Positions 44,301 through 52,959 of a stretch of DNA of 64,000 bases are shown in pieces. Below the pieces are notes generated by a model. It worked only from the letters and a program-made list of their open reading frames with translations, did no database searches and was not told the DNA's origin. How positions within the stretch are numbered: the stretch's first letter is position 1; the number at the start of each line of letters is the position of its first letter. The DNA lies in assembly GCF_900162615.1 (NCBI RefSeq), contig NZ_FUFN01000010.1, positions 502,149-566,148 on the forward strand, read 5' to 3'. Both the position numbers and the translations under genes were made by a program. The DNA comes from Virgibacillus proomii (lineage in GTDB: Bacteria; Bacillota; Bacilli; Bacillales; Amphibacillaceae).

Positions 44301-44579
44301 TGTTGTTGTGATAATAACAAAAAAGATAAATCAAAAAATCAAGCCTTTTCTGTAAATATTTTTTTGTAAACTTGCAGATGCTTTTTAAATGTTCGACTAC
44401 TATAAGGATATATCTAGGAGAATAGAGAAGATCATCATACGGTTGAAATACTGCTTCTTCTTTTTAAAATAACGGAGCCAAATTGAACCTAATAAATGCA
44501 GGAGATAGCATATTCAGCTTCTGTAAAGGTTGAATCGGTACCACTTTTCGAAGTGGTACCGATTCGTTGAATTTTCGTA

Positions 44580-45302
44580 TTATGGCGTACCTCCGTTACC
44601 ATTAGGTGGTGCTGGAAAATTGAATGATGGTGGAGTGCCTAGCGTTTCACAGCGATTAGGATCTACATCACAAAAATGCCCTTCGGCATCCTTAATAACT
44701 GGACGAGTGACGGTAATAGTTGTACGTAATACAACTTTAACTAAAATACCTGCTAATGTTACTACGCCGCCAATCTCGATGCCCGGAACCTCCTGAGTGA
44801 AGATTCCCTCAACTTCAAGCGGTGATTCCTGTAGCAGATCTTGTGGACATGCTCCTGGAAAATCCGTATGCGCTTGGAAAGGGATACTGGTTGTTAACGT
44901 AATAGGAAGAGCTACCCCCACTACCGATATTGTAATGGTGGCCGGAACAAGTCCAATGTTTACGACTTTATCCTTAATGATTCTAGCATTTTGAGTAATT
45001 CCAGCTAGATTAGGTGTAACGGTTATAGAAATGATATCATCAAGGTCTGCTATACCTAAATCTGCAAGTTCAAAAAATCTTTCGGCCACCTTTTGAACGG
45101 ATTTGGCACCTACCAAGGAATTAACTACAAAACAATCACTATTTAATTTAGTTTCTTTGAGTTCTTGCTTTTTAAAGTTGCATTTGCAAGTTCCGCGTTT
45201 ACAGCAATCATCTTTACAGCAATCATGTTTTTTGCGGGGTCTGTGCTTTTTAACTTGCTTCCCAGTCATTACAACACTACTGAAACATTTTTTAGAGGAC
45301 AT
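44580..45302 (-). CDS. Cysteine-rich candidate spore-surface protein
   Basis: 240 residues, unrecognised. The N-terminal 50 residues are very basic and Cys-rich (KKHDCCKDDCCKRGTCKCNF, seven Cys in 20 residues). They are followed by a beta-rich, hydrophobic region (IADLDDIISITVTPNLAGIT, VGLVPATITISVVGVALPIT) and a glycine/proline/asparagine-rich end (PPSFNFPAPPNGNGGTP). There is no signal peptide. AAAGGAGGGAGG lies upstream. The composition and the neighbours suggest a cross-linked outer spore layer protein; this is inference. Confidence 0.55.
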   Translation of the reverse strand: MSSKKCFSSVVMTGKQVKKHRPRKKHDCCKDDCCKRGTCKCNFKKQELKETKLNSDCFVVNSLVGAKSVQKVAERFFELADLGIADLDDIISITVTPNLAGITQNARIIKDKVVNIGLVPATITISVVGVALPITLTTSIPFQAHTDFPGACPQDLLQESPLEVEGIFTQEVPGIEIGGVVTLAGILVKVVLRTTITVTRPVIKDAEGHFCDVDPNRCETLGTPPSFNFPAPPNGNGGTP

Positions 45303-45950
45303 TACATCCTCCCTCCTTTCGTAAACTCTTTTTTCGAAAATAAAATGTTATCTTCAAGATTATAGTATTAGCCAAAGCCACTTTGTGATTGGACTTTTTG
45401 ATTATTAAGTCATTCCCCTATCTACATATAATTAGAAGTTTTAAATAAATAAGTAGCTGAATGATAGGCTTTATTTTCTAGTATGCTTGCAAGTTAAAAC
45501 AAGGGCTGTCCAAAAGCCTTGTAGTTTAAAGTAATTGTAATTTGCTAAAAAGGAGGTTTGGAATAATTTTTGCAAAAAGAGGAGATATTTCACTTAATGT
45601 GGGAAGGAACCAACTTTATCAGCAGGCCATCTTATTGAACGGGGTGTTTTTGGGGGGATATATATAAGTAGGCATCTGTTATATGTCTTTATTTTTAAAA
45701 ATGCAGTGCATGAAAATGAGGAAAAGTTATGAAATGATAAAGAAAGAGGCTATTTATTAGAAATTGGATTATCGCTTAATTGCGTATATAGATATAAATT
45801 ATAAATAGCGATATCTATATTCTACAATTTGCTATAATTCTAAATTCCAATAAGATAACCTCTATGGAATAAGTTTATTTAAATAAGAGTAAGACCTTTA
45901 TTCTAGACCGTTCATAGAACCTATTCGGAGGATGTAACTGGTCTTTTGTG
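45303..45950. other. Intergenic region without a supported gene
   Basis: About 650 bases between the Cys-rich gene and the 47-residue gene. It includes TAATACTATAATC (on the minus strand, about 45352-45364), resembling a sigma-K or sigma-E -10 region for the Cys-rich gene. No ORF with a ribosome site, repeat or RNA motif was found. Confidence 0.35.
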
Positions 45951-46094
45951 TTATTTTACCTTACCACAACAGCCGCCTCTTCGGAACATTCCTCTTTTAA
46001 TCGACGGTGATGAATCCAATACAATTGGCTTCAAGGACGTCTTTATCTTAGTATAGGTACCCTCTGCTTTCTTTATTTTTTTCGTCTTCAACAT
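45951..46094 (-). CDS. Small basic protein with a Cys-Cys motif (47 residues)
   Basis: Too short for usual ORF cut-offs. It reads MLKTKKIKKAEGTYTKIKTS ... KRGMFRRGGCCGKVK, very basic, ending in a Gly-Gly-Cys-Cys-Gly turn. CTAAGGAG with TTGAGG lies upstream at good distance from the ATG at 46094. It lies downstream of the JAMM peptidase gene in the same direction, with a 58-base gap. Given its neighbours, a minor coat or exosporium protein is plausible; no family is recognised. Confidence 0.5.
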   Translation of the reverse strand: MLKTKKIKKAEGTYTKIKTSLKPIVLDSSPSIKRGMFRRGGCCGKVK

Positions 46095-46152
46095 TCCTCA
46101 ACTCCTTAGGTGTTATAATGTATTATAGTATTATTTTTCGGTAATGGTTGGG

Positions 46153-46569
46153 CTATCGTGAGGGATCTATCCAAAAAAGGCATTTTTCATAGTTTGCATC
46201 ACGTATTCGGTACCATTTAACTAAGGGAGATCCCCCTTTAAAGGATATGATGACCATTTTCACGTTGTCAGCAGGGTGATTAGCAATGTCTAATGTGGAA
46301 GGTATTGGTGCTGTATAAGGGTGAGAATGATAGATAGCAAGAACATTCTGGTTTACTTGTTTAATTCTCTTCATCGTACGCTCAACTTCATGCTTACTTA
46401 CATAAAAACGTCTATCAGACTTCCACTCGTTCTCTAAGTGCCAAATAGATTGTACATTCCCCTGATTTCCTGCTAATACACCACACGCTTCGTAGGGTAA
46501 TGCTGAATTTCCATGCTCAACCATTTGATTGTGTATAGATAGTGGGATAATTATCTGCTCATGGTTCAT
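46153..46569 (-). CDS. JAMM/MPN+ metallopeptidase (Mov34-PAD1 family)
   Basis: A protein of 138 residues with a complete JAMM zinc motif: AIYHSHPYTAPIPSTLDI (H-x-H, then S-x-x-D), plus the helper region YEACGVLAG near the N-terminus. JAMM proteins cut isopeptide or C-terminal peptide bonds after small modifiers, and bacterial ones mostly act in sulfur-carrier or unknown pathways. It is cytosolic. It directly follows the coiled-coil gene (one base between them), so the two are probably co-expressed. No ubiquitin-like or E1-like gene is adjacent. Confidence 0.8.
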   Translation of the reverse strand: MNHEQIIIPLSIHNQMVEHGNSALPYEACGVLAGNQGNVQSIWHLENEWKSDRRFYVSKHEVERTMKRIKQVNQNVLAIYHSHPYTAPIPSTLDIANHPADNVKMVIISFKGGSPLVKWYRIRDANYEKCLFWIDPSR

Positions 46570-46570
46570 C

Positions 46571-47602
46571 TTATCCTCTTTTAAATAGGGAAAGGAATGA
46601 AGTAAAGTCTGGTTTTTTATTTGATTCTTCTAAGTGCTCTGAGTTACTATTTGTTGCATCTAACTGGTTATCAATAGACTCGGTATTATTTTCTAACGTT
46701 TCTTCTATTTCAAGGTTTGGCGCTTTTTCTTCCTCTACATTATTTTCAAAGGATGAACTGTCATTTTCAGTAGGAGTATGATCTTCATAAGAAATTAAAG
46801 TGTTGTCTGTATCGAGGCTTTCCATTTTGCTTTCATCTTGTGATTTATTGTTGGGAGTTGCTGTACGAGTTATAATATTTTTATTTATTTCATATTGAGC
46901 ATTTCGGAACGTCTTCTTTGCCTTACTCATGGAAATGGTTTCAGAATCCTGTGAATCATAATGGTGGACACAATAGGAGTTTTCATTGTTTGGCTTTGTA
47001 AAACTATATTTCTGTCTGTTTACTTGGTTATTTTTTTTTTTGTTTAATGATTGTTCAACATTGTTGGGAAATTGTAGGATGCTTTGTAATTGTTTATATT
47101 CTGACCTTTTAACGGAACGACTATTTTTGGCTGTAGTATCCTCTTCCTTCGTTTTCATTAATCTTTTTATTTGTGAGATTTCTTCTATTACATTTTTAAG
47201 CTCTTTTTTCTGCTCCTCAGATTTTGTATTTTGAGTATTTATTAATTGGTTTATCTTTTCAGAAAGATCATTAAATGGCAATTGTTCAAATTGATTTTTA
47301 ATCATTTGAACTTTTTGATTTAATTGTTGTAAGGAACTCGTAATAGATGTAAGTTGTTTAGTGAGATATTGTTCTTCCATTTGATGATTATAAATCTTTT
47401 CTTGATAATTATTTTCCATAGCTTTCATTTCTCCTTTTAGTTTAAAAATTTCCATCTTTAAATCATAAAAGTCCTCTTTGGTCTTAAGATAATCTTTAAT
47501 TAATTTTCCCTCTGTCACTGTTCTAACAGTTTGCTTGTAGGAATCGAGCTCTTTTTTTAACCTATCAATATCATCAACATTATACAACTCATATCGATAC
47601 AT
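46571..47602 (-). CDS. Coiled-coil protein with disordered C-terminal half
   Basis: About 343 residues from the ATG at 47602 (AAAGGGTG at the right distance; another ATG is 6 bases upstream). Residues about 8-160 are a long heptad-rich coiled coil (VDDIDRLKKELDSYKQTVRT through EISQIKRLMKTKEEDTTAKN). The rest is polar and low complexity, rich in N, S, E, T and D. I do not recognise it. A scaffold in spore-layer assembly is a guess based on its divergent partner with a sigma-K-like promoter and the JAMM gene downstream. Confidence 0.55.
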   Translation of the reverse strand: MYRYELYNVDDIDRLKKELDSYKQTVRTVTEGKLIKDYLKTKEDFYDLKMEIFKLKGEMKAMENNYQEKIYNHQMEEQYLTKQLTSITSSLQQLNQKVQMIKNQFEQLPFNDLSEKINQLINTQNTKSEEQKKELKNVIEEISQIKRLMKTKEEDTTAKNSRSVKRSEYKQLQSILQFPNNVEQSLNKKKNNQVNRQKYSFTKPNNENSYCVHHYDSQDSETISMSKAKKTFRNAQYEINKNIITRTATPNNKSQDESKMESLDTDNTLISYEDHTPTENDSSSFENNVEEEKAPNLEIEETLENNTESIDNQLDATNSNSEHLEESNKKPDFTSFLSLFKRG

Positions 47603-47816
47603 TTTCATTCACCCTTTTACAGCACATTAATATACTATTTATGAAACAGCAATATGTGACAAAAGTGCATTTTAAAAAAATTCAGAACATGATTGCTTTG
47701 ATATCCCCATTTTATGCACAGATTTCTTGATTTAAACGTTAAATTGTAAAGATGCTTATGATTATGACGATTACCTAATTCCAATGATTTTTATAACAAT
47801 TCCGCTATATTACTAT

Positions 47817-47844
47817 ACCGTTTGCGGGCTTTATTCATAGGCTA
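47817..47844 (+). promoter_or_regulatory. Sigma-K-like promoter of the 222-residue cysteine-containing protein
   Basis: ACC (47817-47819), a 16-base spacer and CATAGGCTA (47836-47844) fit AC-N16-17-CATAnnnTA, about 40 bases before the start codon. Spacing is identical to that in the 30-33 kb array. Confidence 0.6.
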
Positions 47845-47884
47845 CCAATGAAAGAAATTAATCTTATTCGGAGGTGTTTGCTAT

Positions 47885-48553
47885 ATGCAGGCAAATAATT
47901 TATCTGGAGGTCAGGAACTCCTATGTATTAACACAGAGAAAGTATATGACTGGATTCTTAATGAATCAACTTTTGATTTAAACTTGATGGATTTGGAATT
48001 GCCATTAAATCCTAATACCGGTGAACAGTTAACATGTGAAGATATCGATATAGATACAGTTACATGTACAGTTACGCCTAGTGCTACGAATCCGATTGTT
48101 ATTTTGGATCGAGTAGATCAGGATTTTATCATTGATGGTACGGAGGTAACGTTACAGCTGGTAAACATCCGTAAAAACTTTGTAGTAACAGTTTTTGTTG
48201 ATTTATTACCAGAACTTGGGGGAGGAACAGTAGAGGTGTGTGAAGCAGATTTCACACGCTGTGAACAAGTGGTTCTTTGTGCGCCTGATGGAACAGAGAT
48301 TGATGTATGTTACACAGATTTAGATTGTTTTGTATGTACCGCTGCTTGTGACGATACAATTGAGCCAAATCAACTTGATGTAACGCTTACTGTTCGTCTA
48401 TGTCAAAGCATTCAATCAACATTTGAAGTAACTCTTGAAATTGTAGCAGAATTCTGTGAACCAAGAGATGTTCTGCCAATTACTCCGTGTCCTACGCCAA
48501 CTATGCCACCGCAATGTCCAGTTATTTTCCCAACGAATGGTGATAATGGGTAA
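47885..48553 (+). CDS. Cysteine-containing candidate spore-surface protein
   Basis: 222 residues, start at 47885 behind GGAGGTG. It begins with ELLCINTEKVYDWILNES, a Cys-x3-KVYDW pattern I associate with spore-surface proteins of Bacillaceae. A beta-rich body follows with repeated Cys (TCEDIDIDTVTCTVTPSATN, VEVCEADFTRCEQVVLCAPD, DLDCFVCTAACDDT) and a proline-rich C-terminus (TPCPTPTMPPQCPVIFPTNG). No signal peptide, so mother-cell-side assembly rather than Sec export. It is followed by a terminator but also by co-directional genes. Confidence 0.6.
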   Translation: MQANNLSGGQELLCINTEKVYDWILNESTFDLNLMDLELPLNPNTGEQLTCEDIDIDTVTCTVTPSATNPIVILDRVDQDFIIDGTEVTLQLVNIRKNFVVTVFVDLLPELGGGTVEVCEADFTRCEQVVLCAPDGTEIDVCYTDLDCFVCTAACDDTIEPNQLDVTLTVRLCQSIQSTFEVTLEIVAEFCEPRDVLPITPCPTPTMPPQCPVIFPTNGDNG

Positions 48554-48572
48554 GCTGTCGGCATAAGTTATT

Positions 48573-48603
48573 AAGAGAGGAGCATATCCTCTCTTTTATT
48601 TTT
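48573..48603 (+). terminator. Intrinsic terminator between the Cys-containing gene and the 191-residue gene
   Basis: The stem AAGAGAGGA / TCCTCTCTT with loop GCATA is followed by TTATTTTTT. Confidence 0.8.
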
Positions 48604-48617
48604 TATTTAGGAGGGTT

Positions 48618-49193
48618 ATGGAATTGGAAAAACTTAAAAACATACAAAAAAAGCTGCTGCACTTACAAAAAATAAATGATACGTATTTAAAGGACTTAAA
48701 ATCATTAGCAAAGGAAATGCAGACAAAGCAATTAAAAATTATCAGTTATTTTACATATTCGCTTAATCTGAATCATGAACAAGAGGGCGAAAATTTTATT
48801 GTTGGTTCTTATCATATAAAAAATTTAGGTTGTAAGCCGCTGCATAATCCATTTATTTGTATAAAGTTAGGCTCTGAAGTTGTATTTGACTTCTCCGGTA
48901 AATATTTTTATCAAGATACCCAACAAAAGATGAAGCTCGCCAATGCATGGTTAAGAATAAATGATGCAGATAATCAAGAAGAATTTTGGTTAAAACCAAG
49001 CAATCAACAAATATTGAATCCGCAAGAAACATTAACCTTTCAAAACTTCCAATTAAAGTGGATTCCTACTATGTCCTATGTGGGCAATGTTACAGGGTTT
49101 ACGTATGGAGATGAGATGGAGGAAGGAATGGCTGCACTAAATCAAATCAGTATTAGTGGAAATGTAAAGGAGGAAGATGACCATGAAGAATGA
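48618..49193 (+). CDS. Conserved-looking protein with coiled-coil start (spore cluster)
   Basis: 191 residues; GGAGG precedes the ATG. Residues about 1-40 are a coiled coil (LKNIQKKLLHLQKINDTYLK). Residues about 45-165 resemble a beta-sandwich with polar surface (FIVGSYHIKNLGCKPLHNPF, QEFWLKPSNQQILNPQETLT), similar in flavour to appendage or coat domains. The tail is acidic. The family is not recognised. It overlaps the next gene by 11 bases and follows the KVYDW protein across a terminator. Confidence 0.55.
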   Translation: MELEKLKNIQKKLLHLQKINDTYLKDLKSLAKEMQTKQLKIISYFTYSLNLNHEQEGENFIVGSYHIKNLGCKPLHNPFICIKLGSEVVFDFSGKYFYQDTQQKMKLANAWLRINDADNQEEFWLKPSNQQILNPQETLTFQNFQLKWIPTMSYVGNVTGFTYGDEMEEGMAALNQISISGNVKEEDDHEE

Positions 49194-49479
49194 GGAAATG
49201 GAAACGTTATTTAAGCAATCTGTCCATTTATTTATAAAGAATCACTTGGAAACGATAAGTCAAGATTTGCAAGCTAACAATAGAAGTTTCGTCTATTTAG
49301 AAAATAATATGCTACAAATGATGATGACCTATTTGTTTATGAATATGGATAGTAAATATGATCATCGCATTGATCCATTAGATACAGATATACTAGAGCA
49401 AATAGAAGCTAACCTCGACTCCATGATCGATGAAAATAAGAATGAATTTGAAGAGATTTTTAATATGCTAGATAGATAA
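49183..49479 (+). CDS. Small acidic helical protein (spore cluster)
   Basis: 98 residues from the ATG at 49183 (AAAGGAGG 9 bases upstream; an ATG at 49177 is too close). Mostly helical and acidic, with methionine-rich LENNMLQMMMTYLFMNMDSK in the middle and DSMIDENKNEFEEIFNMLDR at the end. Its start lies inside the previous gene, implying coupled translation and a possible complex. No family recognised. Confidence 0.5.
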   Translation: MKNEEMETLFKQSVHLFIKNHLETISQDLQANNRSFVYLENNMLQMMMTYLFMNMDSKYDHRIDPLDTDILEQIEANLDSMIDENKNEFEEIFNMLDR

Positions 49480-49500
49480 TGCAGACATGAAGGTGTTCCG

Positions 49501-49623
49501 TTGTTTCTGAAAATCGTGATAAGGAAGGTAGAGAAGGATGAACACAAAAGGCAATGCTTACCTGTGAAAGTAAAAGTAAGAGATTTGGATGTAAAGTCGT
49601 TACTAGCATATATGCAGCAATAA
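49501..49623 (+). CDS. Possible 40-residue ORF, doubtful
   Basis: TTG at 49501 with GAAGGTG upstream opens 40 codons (LFLKIVIRKVEKDEHKRQCL ... KSLLAYMQQ), basic. It may be a real small gene at the end of the cluster or the relic of a longer one. Without a homologue I cannot decide. Confidence 0.2.
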   Translation: MFLKIVIRKVEKDEHKRQCLPVKVKVRDLDVKSLLAYMQQ

Positions 49624-49656
49624 AAGGTTAGACCATTGTAAATAGGCAAACATAAA

Positions 49657-50550
49657 ATGGTCGAATTAGTTGCAAAACATTATCTACCAAGTGCTTTTTT
49701 CTCAAAAGGATATCCAAGGCATATTGGCAAGCAAGTGATTACAAACGCAAGAGAGAATAGATATAAAATAGTTGAATTAGATGAGGAATTATTCAAGATA
49801 ACAAAACTATTTACAGGATCGAGCAAGAACAGAGATACAAACAAAGCTCGAACATATTTATTGTTGGGGAAGGTTTCAAAAGCAAATTGTTTGGCTCATC
49901 CCCCAACAGTAGCAAATAAATGCCATGTAACAGGAAATCAGCGGATGGAGCTGTTATAACTTAAGTACAGGCAACTATATAGTGGAAGATACACAACGTA
50001 TAAGCGATCGATTTGCTCCATTTATTTTAGTAAATACAAGATTTTCCCAATATAACGCGGTCAGTGGAATCAAGGAAACGCATCCTCAACGTATGTACAC
50101 CAAAAGCCAATATGAACATTTTGTAAAATGATTAAAGATGTGAGTAAGAAATTTCCTGAGGTGTATGTAGTAATTAAACCACATCCAGGGGGGATTTCGT
50201 TGTGTATAAACTGATTTTTTCATCGTATCCGAATGTGCATGTTATTCCGTTACTGGCTGCTGATGTGGTCATTCATAACGGCTGCACATCAAGTATTGAA
50301 GCATTTTTCCTAAAGAAGTAAATTATCTCTTCTATACCTATTACTTCCTTGGAATATGATTTACAATTGCCAAATCAATTAGGGGTAAGAGCAACTAGCA
50401 GTAGGGAAGTTGAGGAATTATTAATTAAAATGCTGCACAATCGGATAAATCATTGTCTATGAATAGCCCCGAACATCTAAAGAAGTTTTAGATCATTATT
50501 GTTCTAATTTAAGTGAACAATCTAGCTCGTTATCCTTCTACATTCAAGCC
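49657..50550 (+). pseudogene. Decayed surface-carbohydrate biosynthesis gene
   Basis: The first 100 codons are open (AKHYLPSAFFSKGYPRHIGK). After frameshifts the text continues as FAPFILVNTRFSQYNAVSGI, KPHPG and FSSYPNVHVIPLLAADVVIH NGCTSSIEAFFLKK, and later LPNQLGVRATSSREVEELLI. The NTRFS...KPHPG...HNGCTSSIEA order matches a glycosyltransferase-like surface carbohydrate protein family. At least three frame disruptions and an internal stop are needed, so it is dead. Confidence 0.65.
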
Positions 50551-51105
50551 ATTATAGTTAAAAGAAATATGTCAAATATTTTTCCCTTCATTAAGCAATG
50601 CAGAAATTCAAAACTTCTTTGCAAACCTAAATAATCTGGAGGGCAGGAATGTGTTTCAAATAAATGCTGGATAATGACAAAGCATAATTATACGATTCGT
50701 ATTATAATAGTAACAGTCGACTAAAAAATAATTGTCGTCTGTTATTTTTTACTTTATTGCTTAAGCTGTTTTATGCTATTTTATAATCATGTAAAGAATT
50801 GATGTTAGTTGTTCAAACAGTCTGGGAAAATAACGGAATTAGAAATCGGTAGCCTTACGTATCCTCCAGCAGTGTAAGCTCATTAGCATAAGCAATAAAA
50901 TGATTCTCCACATATTGTACTTTTAAGTTGCGGGAGGTTACAAATGTTAGTGGCTCTATACGTTTTTCATACATGGCAGTATGGATATGTTTTTTGATAG
51001 TGATTTATATTTACGTGTTTTGTTTTTTAATATAGTCACTAAACGTTGTGAAATTTAACCAGTCTGCCCTTTTTGAACAAGTATGATAAGGGAAGGACGA
51101 ATACT
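50551..51105. other. Gap upstream of ddl
   Basis: A hairpin at about 50710-50745 (AACAGTCGACTA...TCGTCTGTT, then ATTTTTTA) may be a terminator. No gene or repeat copy is recognised, and no clear promoter was identified for ddl. Confidence 0.35.
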
Positions 51106-52206
51106 ATGAAAAAGAAAAAAGTCGGGATCATATTTGGGGGGAAATCTGCAGAACATGAAGTATCCCTTCAGTCTGCTAAGAATATTGTCGATGCAATTGA
51201 TCGTGATAAATATGATGTTGTTTTAATCGGAATTGATAAAGAAGGAAAATGGCATTTGAATAATCCGTCTACTTATCTGCTTCATGCAGATAACCCAAAG
51301 CTCATTGAATTAAACAAGTCAAACGAAACGATTGCAATCGTTCCCGGTGAACAGGAAAAACAATTCATTCATGCTTCTAATGCCGGGCATTTAGATGAAC
51401 TGGATGTAGTGTTTCCCATTGTTCATGGGACATTAGGAGAGGATGGCAGCCTGCAGGGAATGCTGCGTATTGCAAATGTTCCTTTTGTAGGACCAAATGT
51501 ATTATCCTCATCTATCTGTATGGATAAGGATATTGCAAAACGTTTATTGCAAGCTGCAGGGATTAAAGTAGCAAAAGGAATCGTTTATCGAAAGAAGGAA
51601 AAGCAAAAAATTAATTACGAACAGGCGGCGGAAGAATTAGGAACACCGATGTTTATTAAGCCTGCCAATCAAGGTTCTTCTGTAGGAATAAGTAAAGTAA
51701 CTACAGAGGAAGAATTCTACCAAGGTATCGAGGCAGCTTTCCATTACGATCATAAAATAGTCGTCGAAGAGTGTATTATCGGGAGAGAAATTGAATGCTC
51801 CGTACTCGGAAATGAGAATCCAAAAGCATCTTTGTTAGGCGAAATTTTGCCAAAAACAGAGTTTTACTCCTACGAATCAAAATATATTGATGAAAAGGGA
51901 GCAGAGCTTGCTATCCCTGCGGATGTTTCTGAAGAAGTAACCAAGCGTGTACAGGATATTGCTGTCAAAGCATTTGAAACCTTAGAATGCGAAGGTCTGG
52001 CAAGAGTGGACTTCTTTTTAACCGAGGATGAAGAAATATACTTAAATGAAGTGAATACATTACCGGGATTTACGAAGATAAGTATGTATCCAAAACTTTG
52101 GGACGTAAGTGGACTTTCTTATCAAGAATTAATTAGTACCTTAATTGAATTAGCGATTGAGCGTCATGAGCGAAATAATCAACTAAAAAGCTCACTCTGG
52201 GACTAA
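51106..52206 (+). CDS. ddl: D-alanine--D-alanine ligase
   Basis: ATP-grasp ligase making the D-Ala-D-Ala end of peptidoglycan precursors; about 366 residues. Start at 51106 with GGGAAGGA upstream; the frame opens 11 codons earlier without a ribosome site. It has VGIIFGGKSAEHEVSLQSAK, FPIVHGTLGEDGSLQGMLR (Glu for the first D-Ala), KPANQGSSVGISKV and the Mg-binding end YLNEVNTLPGFTKISMYP. It stands alone, without the murF that follows ddl in B. subtilis. Confidence 0.95.
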   Translation: MKKKKVGIIFGGKSAEHEVSLQSAKNIVDAIDRDKYDVVLIGIDKEGKWHLNNPSTYLLHADNPKLIELNKSNETIAIVPGEQEKQFIHASNAGHLDELDVVFPIVHGTLGEDGSLQGMLRIANVPFVGPNVLSSSICMDKDIAKRLLQAAGIKVAKGIVYRKKEKQKINYEQAAEELGTPMFIKPANQGSSVGISKVTTEEEFYQGIEAAFHYDHKIVVEECIIGREIECSVLGNENPKASLLGEILPKTEFYSYESKYIDEKGAELAIPADVSEEVTKRVQDIAVKAFETLECEGLARVDFFLTEDEEIYLNEVNTLPGFTKISMYPKLWDVSGLSYQELISTLIELAIERHERNNQLKSSLWD

Positions 52207-52478
52207 GAAAACGTATTCCATAAAAGTGAAACTTCTATCCGTGGGGATTTATCCCATACTGATAGAAATTGAACAAAGGCTAGAATCTTGGGCGTCCTTG
52301 AAAAAGAAGGACGCTTTTTCTGCGTGAGGTGCATTGCTGTTGTCAACTATGTCTTGAAAAACCAAGATGTATCGAAGTTTTTTCTCATTTTTGAAAAAGA
52401 AAAATTCTTTTTCGTCGTGCGATGCATCCTGCTACGTAGCTTTTCTTGTCATTGACGACTCAAGCGAATCGGATATTT
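52207..52478 (-). repeat. Dispersed composite repeat, distal modules (minus orientation)
   Basis: Directly after ddl the minus strand carries modules known from other copies: GCGTCCTTCTTTTTCAAGGA followed by CGCCCAAGATTCTAGCCTTT, and near 52440 AAGAAAAGCTACGTAGCAGG. A small hairpin (CTATC / GATAG around GGG...CCC) lies at 52231-52263. With the tandem block that follows, the whole 750-base gap is made of this family. Confidence 0.6.
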
Positions 52479-52479
52479 A

Positions 52480-52920
52480 GCGGTGCCGTTTATCCCACTT
52501 AGACTTTGAAGCTAAGTCTTACGGCACCTTACATGCGGGATAAAGTGAAGCTTCATTTAAGGAATGCTTTTCTCCTTGAATGTTAGCCTAAAGAATCGGG
52601 CATTTAGGTGCCGTTTATCCCACTTAGATTTTGAAGCGAGGTCTTACGGCACCTTACATGCGGGATAAAGTGAAGCTTCATTCAAGGAATGCTTTTCTCC
52701 TTGAATGTTAGTCTGAACGAATCGGGCATTTAGGTGCCGTTTATCCCACTTAGACTTTGAAGCTAAGTCTTACGGCACCTTACATGCGGGATAAAGTGAA
52801 GCTTCATTTAAGGAATGCTTTTCTCCTTGAATGTTAGCCTGAAGAATCGGGCATTTAGGTGCCGTTTATCCCACTTAGATTTTGAAGCGAGGTCTTACGG
52901 CACCTTACATGCGGGATAAA
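52480..52920 (-). repeat. Four tandem hairpin units of 125-126 bp (ABAB)
   Basis: The plus-strand motif GGTGCCGTTTATCCC starts at 52482, 52607, 52733 and 52858, giving periods of 125, 126 and 125. Each unit holds a hairpin with arms GGTGCCGT...ACGGCACC around ACTTAGACTTTGAAGCTAAG T or ACTTAGATTTTGAAGCGAGG T. Units 1 and 3 carry the first form, units 2 and 4 the second, so a 251-base dimer was duplicated. The unit matches single copies elsewhere (for example 18.73 kb, opposite orientation). Confidence 0.85.
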
Positions 52921-52953
52921 AAGAGGCTTGATGTAGTAGCTGACATCAAGCCT
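52918..52953 (-). terminator. Terminator of the nitroreductase gene
   Basis: Read on the minus strand: AGGCTTGATG / CATCAAGCCT, then CTTTTTATCC. Its T run lies against the last unit of the tandem repeat block. Confidence 0.8.
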
Positions 52954-52959
52954 TATCTG

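Noticed and set aside
52480..52920. Regularly spaced repeats considered as a CRISPR array
   Set aside because: The whole 125-base unit repeats, with no unique spacers, and no cas genes are nearby.
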